From Cellulomonas triticagri (lineage in GTDB: Bacteria > Actinomycetota > Actinomycetes > Actinomycetales > Cellulomonadaceae): a stretch of DNA of 35,892 nucleotides. Of this stretch, positions 30,991 through 35,892 are shown in pieces. Within the stretch, counting starts at the first letter, position 1, and each line of letters begins with the position of its first letter. Under the pieces are notes generated by a model. The model searched no databases. It was not told the origin of the DNA and was given only the letters and a program-made list of their open reading frames with translations. The translations under genes and the position numbers were made by a program. The stretch spans positions 1 to 35,892 of the forward strand of contig NZ_RFFI01000033.1 of the NCBI RefSeq assembly GCF_003696205.1. The letters run 5' to 3'.

Positions 30991-32685
30991 GTGAGCACAG
31001 CAGAACGCCCCAGCACCCCGATCGACGCCGTCGCCGACGCGTACGTCACCACGGTCGCCGCCCTCGACCCGCTGACCGCGACCAGCCTCGGCATCGCCGG
31101 TCACGACCACGAGATGACGGACCTGTCGCCCGCCGGGCACGAGGCCCGCGCGGACGCCGCCCGCGCCACGCTGCGCGCGCTCGACGCCGAGACCCCGGTG
31201 GACGAGGTCGACCGGATCACCCTCGCCGCGATGCGCGAGCGCCTCGGCCTGGAGCTCGAGCTGCACGACGCGGGCGAGACCCTGGCGGACCTCAACGTCA
31301 TCGCCTCCCCCGTGCAGGGCCTGCGCGACGTCTTCGACGTGATGCCGCACGACGGCACGCAGGCGTGGTCGACCATCGCCCAGCGCCTGTCCGCCCTGCC
31401 CGGCGCCGCGGCCGGGTACGCGGAGTCGCTGCGCACCGCCGCCGCGTCCGGCCGGGTGCCCGCGATCCGCCAGGTCCGCGAGGCGCTGGCCCAGGCCGAG
31501 GAGCTCGCCGACCCCGCGACGTCGTTCTTCACGTCGTTCACCGCGTCCCCGGAGGCCCGCGCGGCCGCCGAGCAGGCCGGTGGCCTGGGCGCCGACATGG
31601 AGCGCGGCGCCGAGGCCGCCCGGCAGGCGTACGCCGACCTGGCGTCGTTCCTGCGCGACGAGCTCGCCCCGCAGGCCCCCGAGGCCGACGCCGCGGGCCG
31701 CGAGCGCTACGCGCTGTGGTCCCGGTACTTCCTGGGCGCGACCGTCGACCTGGACGAGACGTACCAGTGGGGCCTGGAGGAGCTCGACCGCGTCGTCGCC
31801 GAGCAGGAGCAGGTCGCCGCGGAGATCGCCGGCGCGGGCGCGACCGTCGAGCAGGCCGTCGCCGCGCTCGACGCCGACCCGAGCCGCCGCCTCGAGGGCA
31901 CCGCGGCGCTGCAGGCGTGGATGCAGGAGACCTCCGACGCGGCCATCGCCGCGCTGGACGGCGTGCACTTCACCGTCCCGGAGCCGGTCCGCACCCTGGA
32001 GTGCATGATCGCCCCGACGCAGAACGGCGGGATCTACTACACCGGCCCGTCCGACGACTTCTCCCGCCCGGGCCGCATGTGGTGGTCCGTGCCGCCGGAG
32101 GTCACCACGTTCAACACCTGGCGCGAGAAGACGACCGTTTACCACGAGGGCGTCCCGGGCCACCACCTCCAGATCGGCCAGGCCGTGTACCAGCGCGCCA
32201 CGCTGAACTCGTGGCGCCGGCTGGCGTGCTGGGTCTCCGGGCACGGCGAGGGCTGGGCCCTGTACGCCGAGCGCCTCATGGCCGACCTCGGCTTCATGGA
32301 CGACCCGGGCGACCGGCTCGGCATGCTCGACGGGCAGCGGATGCGCGCCGCCCGCGTCGTGCTCGACCTCGGCGTGCACCTGGGCCTGCCCGCGCCGGAG
32401 CGCTGGGGCGGCGGCACCTGGGACGCGGACAAGGCGTGGGAGTTCCTGCGCGCCAACGTCAACATGCCCGAGGCGTTCGTGCGCTTCGAGCTCAACCGGT
32501 ACCTCGGCTGGCCGGGCCAGGCGCCGTCCTACAAGATCGGGCAGCGCATCTGGGAGCAGACCCGCGACGCGTCCTCGGCCGCTGCCGCCGCCCGCGGCGA
32601 GGCATTCGACCTGCGCGAGTTCCACGCCCGCGCCCTCGGCATGGGGGCCCTGCCCCTGGACGTCCTGCGCGACGCCCTGTCCTGA
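30991..32685 (+). CDS. DUF885 family protein (putative metallopeptidase-like)
   Basis: A 564-residue soluble, mainly helical protein of the DUF885 family. The zinc-metallopeptidase-like motif YHEGVPGHHLQ (about residues 385-395) and the downstream HGEGWALYAERLM match the family, which is distantly like M2/M3 gluzincin peptidases. Peptidase activity has been shown for few members, so the substrate is open. There is no signal peptide, so it acts inside the cell. TAGGTT (30978-30983) ends seven bases before the GTG and there is no Shine-Dalgarno, so it has its own leaderless promoter despite lying 41 bases after accE. A strong hairpin follows. Confidence 0.88.
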   Translation: MSTAERPSTPIDAVADAYVTTVAALDPLTATSLGIAGHDHEMTDLSPAGHEARADAARATLRALDAETPVDEVDRITLAAMRERLGLELELHDAGETLADLNVIASPVQGLRDVFDVMPHDGTQAWSTIAQRLSALPGAAAGYAESLRTAAASGRVPAIRQVREALAQAEELADPATSFFTSFTASPEARAAAEQAGGLGADMERGAEAARQAYADLASFLRDELAPQAPEADAAGRERYALWSRYFLGATVDLDETYQWGLEELDRVVAEQEQVAAEIAGAGATVEQAVAALDADPSRRLEGTAALQAWMQETSDAAIAALDGVHFTVPEPVRTLECMIAPTQNGGIYYTGPSDDFSRPGRMWWSVPPEVTTFNTWREKTTVYHEGVPGHHLQIGQAVYQRATLNSWRRLACWVSGHGEGWALYAERLMADLGFMDDPGDRLGMLDGQRMRAARVVLDLGVHLGLPAPERWGGGTWDADKAWEFLRANVNMPEAFVRFELNRYLGWPGQAPSYKIGQRIWEQTRDASSAAAAARGEAFDLREFHARALGMGALPLDVLRDALS

Positions 32686-32696
32686 CGCACCACGCA

Positions 32697-32737
32697 CGAC
32701 GGCCCCGGTCCCCCGCTCGCGGGGGCCGGGGCCGTCG
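32697..32737. terminator. Bidirectional hairpin terminator between DUF885 and VKOR genes
   Basis: CGACGGCCCCGG (32697-32708) pairs with CCGGGGCCGTCG (32726-32737), and CCCCCG with CGGGGG inside it, with a single bulged T and a CTCG loop. The two genes converge on it. Confidence 0.85.
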
Positions 32738-32748
32738 GCGTCGGCGGG

Positions 32749-33444
32749 TCAGGAGGCCAGCAGGACCGGGCCGTACTTGAGCAGGATGGCCGCGACCAGC
32801 ACGACGAGGACCGCGATCGTCAGGTACCAGTCGTAGCCGCTCGCCACGAGCCCGCGGGACCACGGGCCCGCGCGGCCCGGCAGGCGCAGGTGGCCGTCGC
32901 GGATGTTCCACCGGGTCAGGCCCGCCCACACCAGCGTCGTCGTCGCGGTGATCAGCAGGCACCAGGGGCACAGGGCGCCGATGACGAAGTACGACTGCAG
33001 GAACAGCCAGTACGCGAACGCCAGCGCGATCGTGTAGAGCACCTGCGTGCCGAGCATGAACCAGCGCGGGAACCGCACCCCGCCGATCGCGGCGACGCTG
33101 ATCGTGATGACCACGACCTCGAAGGCGATGCCGAGGAACGCGTTCGGGAAGCCCAGCAACTCGGCCTGCCACGTCTTCGCGACGGTGCTGCACGAGATCA
33201 CCGAGCTGAAGTCGCAGCTGAACGTCGCCTGCGGGTCCTTCGCGAGCCGCCACGCCTCGATCGAGAGCACGAACGACGTGATCAGGCCCAGCACCCCCGA
33301 GACGACCATCTCGATCGCCGTGCGGCGGCGCCACGCCACCCGCGCCGGGGAGGTCGGGTCGTCGTCGACGGGGTCGTGCAGGCTCGGGTCGTCGTCGCCG
33401 CGCGGCCGCGTGGCCTGGGCGCTGTCCTCGGTCACGCTGGTCAT
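32749..33444 (-). CDS. Vitamin K epoxide reductase (VKOR) family membrane protein
   Basis: A 231-residue inner-membrane oxidoreductase with an acidic, disordered N-terminus of about 40 residues and four to five helices. The active-site pair is Cys159-x-x-Cys162 (ALCPWCLL), and the loop cysteines are Cys77 and Cys85 (FSCDFSSVISCS). Bacterial VKOR re-oxidises a DsbA-like partner and passes electrons to menaquinone, so disulfides can form outside the cell. No thioredoxin-like partner is fused or adjacent. The ATG at 33444 has GGAGGGG eight bases upstream, which excludes the long open frame that runs in from 34317. It lies on the opposite strand inside the carboxylase cluster. Confidence 0.92.
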   Translation of the reverse strand: MTSVTEDSAQATRPRGDDDPSLHDPVDDDPTSPARVAWRRRTAIEMVVSGVLGLITSFVLSIEAWRLAKDPQATFSCDFSSVISCSTVAKTWQAELLGFPNAFLGIAFEVVVITISVAAIGGVRFPRWFMLGTQVLYTIALAFAYWLFLQSYFVIGALCPWCLLITATTTLVWAGLTRWNIRDGHLRLPGRAGPWSRGLVASGYDWYLTIAVLVVLVAAILLKYGPVLLAS

Positions 33445-33534
33445 CGTCGCATCCCCTCCTGGGAGTTCCCCGCACATCATCGGCAGGGCAGCCCCCGTCG
33501 CGAAGGGACGAATGTCCCCGGACGTCGGCGCCCG

Positions 33535-33540
33535 TAGGCT
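33535..33540 (+). promoter_or_regulatory. -10 hexamer (TAGGCT) of the maf gene
   Basis: TAGGCT ends six bases before the GTG at 33547, with no Shine-Dalgarno, implying a leaderless transcript. Confidence 0.5.
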
Positions 33541-33546
33541 CGCCGC

Positions 33547-34158
33547 GTGACCCTCGTGCTGGCCTCCGCCTCCCCCGCCCGCCTCGCGACCCTGCGCGCG
33601 GCCGGGATCGAGCCCGTCGTGTCCGTCTCGGACGTGGACGAGCCCGCCGTCCTCGCCGCCGCCGGGGACGTCGCGCCCGCCGAGGCCGTGCTGCTGCTGG
33701 CCCGCGCCAAGGCGGAGGCCGTCGCCCCCGCGCACCCGGGCGCCCTGGTGCTGGGCTGCGACTCGATGCTCGAGCTCGACGGCGAGGTGCTGGGCAAGCC
33801 CGCCGACGCCGACGAGGCCGTCGCCCGCTGGCGGGCCATGCGCGGGCGGTCGGGCTGCCTGCACACCGGGCACTGGCTGGTCGACGGCCGCGCCGCCCCT
33901 TCCGGGGCGGGCGCGACCTCGACCACGGTCGTGCACTTCGCCGACGTGGGGGACGAGGAGATCGCGGCTTACGTCGCCACGCGCGAGCCCCTGTGGGTGG
34001 CCGGGGCGTTCACCATCGACGGCCTCGGCGGCGCCTACATCACCGGCGTGGAGGGCGACCACCACGGCGTCGTCGGGCTCAGCCTGCCGCTGCTGCGCAC
34101 CCTGCTCGGCGAGCGCGGCGTCGCCTGGCACAGCCTCTGGACCCTGCTCCCGGACTGA
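33547..34158 (+). CDS. maf: Maf-like nucleotide pyrophosphatase
   Basis: A 203-residue Maf/HAM1-fold enzyme. Motifs are LASASPARLATL (phosphate loop), LVLGCDSMLELDGEVLGKP (catalytic Asp) and VAGAFTIDGLGGAYITGVEGDHHGVVGLSL. These proteins remove pyrophosphate from dTTP, UTP or modified nucleotides and can slow septum formation when overproduced. The place between accE and accA is conserved in actinobacteria such as mycobacteria. The GTG start is set by the TAGGCT hexamer. A hairpin follows 12 bases after the stop. Confidence 0.93.
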   Translation: MTLVLASASPARLATLRAAGIEPVVSVSDVDEPAVLAAAGDVAPAEAVLLLARAKAEAVAPAHPGALVLGCDSMLELDGEVLGKPADADEAVARWRAMRGRSGCLHTGHWLVDGRAAPSGAGATSTTVVHFADVGDEEIAAYVATREPLWVAGAFTIDGLGGAYITGVEGDHHGVVGLSLPLLRTLLGERGVAWHSLWTLLPD

Positions 34159-34170
34159 GCGACGGCGGAC

Positions 34171-34199
34171 CGGCCTTTGTCCCGGGTGGACAAGGGCCG
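34171..34199 (+). terminator. Hairpin terminator after maf
   Basis: CGGCCTTTGTCC (34171-34182) pairs with GGACAAGGGCCG (34188-34199), with one U-G wobble and a five-base loop. It separates maf from the accA promoter. Confidence 0.7.
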
Positions 34200-34244
34200 C
34201 GTCCGGTTCGGCAGGAATCGTTCGCGCGGCGTTGCCGGAACCTC

Positions 34245-34335
34245 CAACGGGGCCGTCGGGCCGTTGGGCGGATCGGCGATCTTCGCGGCACACCCCTCGC
34301 CCCGCGTGATCGGGCACCGCCCGCCGCGTTACCGT
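34245..34335 (+). promoter_or_regulatory. accA promoter region with two inverted repeats
   Basis: TACCGT (34330-34335) ends five bases before the GTG at 34341 and is the likely -10 of a leaderless mRNA. Upstream lie CAACGG (34245-34250) with CCGTTG (34261-34266), and GATCGGCGATC (34271-34281), an odd-length palindrome. Either could be an operator for lipid-synthesis control. I recognise neither. Confidence 0.4.
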
Positions 34336-34340
34336 GAGCC

Positions 34341-35892
34341 GTGCCCCGCATCTCCAAGGTCCTCGTCGCCAACCGCGGCGAGATCGCCGTCCGCATCGCC
34401 CGCGCCTGCCGGGACGCCGGTCTCGCCTCCGTCGCCGTCTACGCGGACCCCGACCGCGAGGCGCTGCACGTGCGCGTCGCCGACGAGGCCTACGCGCTGG
34501 ACGGCGCCCGCGCCGCCGAGACGTACCTCGACATCGCCAAGCTGCTCGACGTCGCCCGCCGGTCCGGCGCCGACGCCGTGCACCCCGGCTACGGGTTCCT
34601 CTCCGAGAACGCCGCGTTCGCGCAGGCCGTCATCGACGCCGGTCTGACGTGGGTCGGCCCGCCGCCCGCCGCGATCGAGGGCCTGGGCGACAAGGTCAGC
34701 GCCCGGCACATCGCCCAGCGCGCCGGCGCCCCGCTCGTCGCGGGCACCCCCGATCCCGTCTCGGGCGCCGCGGAGGTGCACGCCTTCGTCGCGGAGCACG
34801 GCCTGCCCGTCGCCATCAAGGCGGCGTTCGGCGGCGGTGGGCGCGGCCTCAAGGTCGCCCGTACCGAGGACGAGATCGACGAGCTCTACGACTCCGCCGT
34901 CCGCGAGGCCGTCGCGGCGTTCGGGCGCGGCGAGTGCTTCGTCGAGCGCTACCTCGACAAGCCCCGGCACGTCGAGACCCAGTGCCTCGCCGACGAGCAC
35001 GGCACCGTCGTCGTCGTGTCCACCCGCGACTGCTCCCTGCAGCGCCGGCACCAGAAGCTCGTCGAGGAGGCCCCCGCGCCGTTCCTCACCGACGACCAGC
35101 GCACCCGCATCGTCGAGTCCTCCATCGCGATCCTGCAGGAGGCCGGGTACGTCGGCGCCGGGACCTGCGAGTTCCTCGTCGCCGCCGACGGCACCGTGTC
35201 GTTCCTCGAGGTGAACACCCGCCTGCAGGTCGAGCACCCGGTCACCGAGGAGATCAGCGGCATCGACCTCGTCCGCGAGCAGCTGCGGATCGCCGCGGGC
35301 GAGCCCCTCGGCTACACGTCCGTGGAGACCCGCGGGCACTCCTTCGAGTTCCGGCTCAACGGCGAGGACCCGGCCGCCGGGTTCCTGCCCGCCCCGGGCA
35401 AGATCAGCACGCTGCGGTTCCCCGCGGGCCCCGGCGTGCGCGTCGACTCCGGCGTGGTCGAGGGCGACACCGTCTCCGGCGCGTTCGACTCGATGATCGC
35501 CAAGCTCATCGTCACCGGCGCGACCCGGCAGCAGGCCGCCGAGCGCGCCCGCCGTGCGCTGGCCGAGCTCGAGATCGCCGGGATCCCCACCGTCGTGCCG
35601 TTCCACCGCGCCGTCATGGCCGAGCCCGACTTCGTGCCCGCGGACCCCGCGCAGCCGTTCGCCGTGCACACCCGGTGGATCGAGACCGAGTTCGCCGACC
35701 GGCTGCCCGCCCTCACCGGCGCGCCCGCCGTCACCTCCCCGTCCCCCGCCGAGGAGGACGAGGCGCCCGCGCTGGAGCGCGTCGTGGTCGAGGTCGGCGG
35801 CAAGCGCCTCGAGGTCGTGCTGCCCGCCGCGCTCGCCCTGCGCGCCGGGGGCCGCGCCCGCGCCGCCACCGCCCCGCGCCGGGTCGCCGCCC
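34341..35892 (+). CDS. accA: Acyl-CoA carboxylase biotin carboxylase (alpha) subunit, cut by right edge
   Basis: The first 517 residues of a biotin carboxylase, open at the window end. The N-terminal domain starts [21 protein letters not shown] and has [11 protein letters not shown]. The ATP-grasp domain has [45 protein letters not shown] and the signature [20 protein letters not shown]. The carboxylase C-terminal domain follows to about residue 455, then an Ala/Pro-rich linker with [15 protein letters not shown] begins. In the AccA3 type a biotinyl domain with an MKM-like lysine would follow, but it lies beyond the window. It works with the accD and accE products and is the substrate of the birA ligase. 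The GTG start is set by the TACCGT hexamer. Confidence 0.94.
   Translation, partial: MPRISKVLVANRGEIAVRIARACRDAGLASVAVYADPDREALHVRVADEAYALDGARAAETYLDIAKLLDVARRSGADAVHPGYGFLSENAAFAQAVIDAGLTWVGPPPAAIEGLGDKVSARHIAQRAGAPLVAGTPDPVSGAAEVHAFVAEHGLPVAIKAAFGGGGRGLKVARTEDEIDELYDSAVREAVAAFGRGECFVERYLDKPRHVETQCLADEHGTVVVVSTRDCSLQRRHQKLVEEAPAPFLTDDQRTRIVESSIAILQEAGYVGAGTCEFLVAADGTVSFLEVNTRLQVEHPVTEEISGIDLVREQLRIAAGEPLGYTSVETRGHSFEFRLNGEDPAAGFLPAPGKISTLRFPAGPGVRVDSGVVEGDTVSGAFDSMIAKLIVTGATRQQAAERARRALAELEIAGIPTVVPFHRAVMAEPDFVPADPAQPFAVHTRWIETEFADRLPALTGAPAVTSPSPAEEDEAPALERVVVEVGGKRLEVVLPAALALRAGGRARAATAPRRVAA

Noticed and set aside
32749-34317. A 522-residue form of the VKOR protein starting near 34317
   Set aside because: The extra N-terminus is a shadow of maf. 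The ATG at 33444 has a Shine-Dalgarno and gives a normal VKOR length.

Overview
The window is very GC-rich, almost fully coding DNA with actinobacterial hallmarks: many GTG starts, 4-base GTGA/ATGA gene overlaps, and a split acyl-CoA carboxylase with an epsilon subunit. Gene content (bifunctional AdhE, GH65 phosphorylase, AGE-family isomerase) fits a facultative, carbohydrate-using member of the Micrococcales, perhaps near Cellulomonas. The genus is an inference; there is no rRNA here to test it. I see no phage, IS element, CRISPR array, tRNA or rRNA, so this looks like ordinary chromosome.

Layout. 1-6.1 kb: the start of a membrane protein, an SDR oxidoreductase, a DUF3105/DUF305 pair, a CPA1 Na+/H+ antiporter, and a MerR regulator divergent from an aldo/keto reductase. 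6.1-11.5 kb: a zinc-starvation island. It has an AztD-like lipoprotein and a ZnuA/AztC-type zinc-binding lipoprotein behind one Zur-like box. A COG0523 (CobW-like) gene is divergent from a six-gene operon of alternative ribosomal proteins (L28, L33, S14, L31B, L36, L32) that lack zinc-binding cysteine pairs, and both share a second Zur-like box. 11.6-16.2 kb: an alpha/beta hydrolase, a UPF0303/DUF336 protein, an XRE-cupin regulator, an ArsB-like transporter and an AGE-family isomerase. 16.2-19.9 kb: a beta-phosphoglucomutase/GH65 disaccharide phosphorylase operon after a long leader. 20.0-22.9 kb: adhE with a Rex-like site. 23-26.4 kb: a coiled-coil lipoprotein, a tiny membrane peptide, an aminotransferase and a Bcr/CflA exporter. 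26.4-35.9 kb: a biotin/acyl-CoA carboxylase neighbourhood: class III adenylate cyclase and birA on the minus strand, then accD, a His-rich unknown, accE, a DUF885 protein, VKOR (minus), maf and the start of accA, cut by the right edge.

How the genes work together. In the zinc island, low zinc would release Zur from both boxes. That would raise zinc capture (AztD, AztC/ZnuA), metal handling (COG0523), and zinc-free ribosomal proteins that spare or free ribosomal zinc. In the right third, BirA biotinylates the AccA-type subunit, which works with AccD and epsilon to make malonyl- or methylmalonyl-CoA.

A pattern runs through the whole window. At least eleven genes have a TANNNT -10 hexamer ending five to seven bases before the start codon and no Shine-Dalgarno, so they are probably leaderless. 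This fixes many starts: 187(-), 10189(-), 10243, 11608, 14894(-), 16191(-), 27509(-), 28510, 30991, 33547 and 34341.
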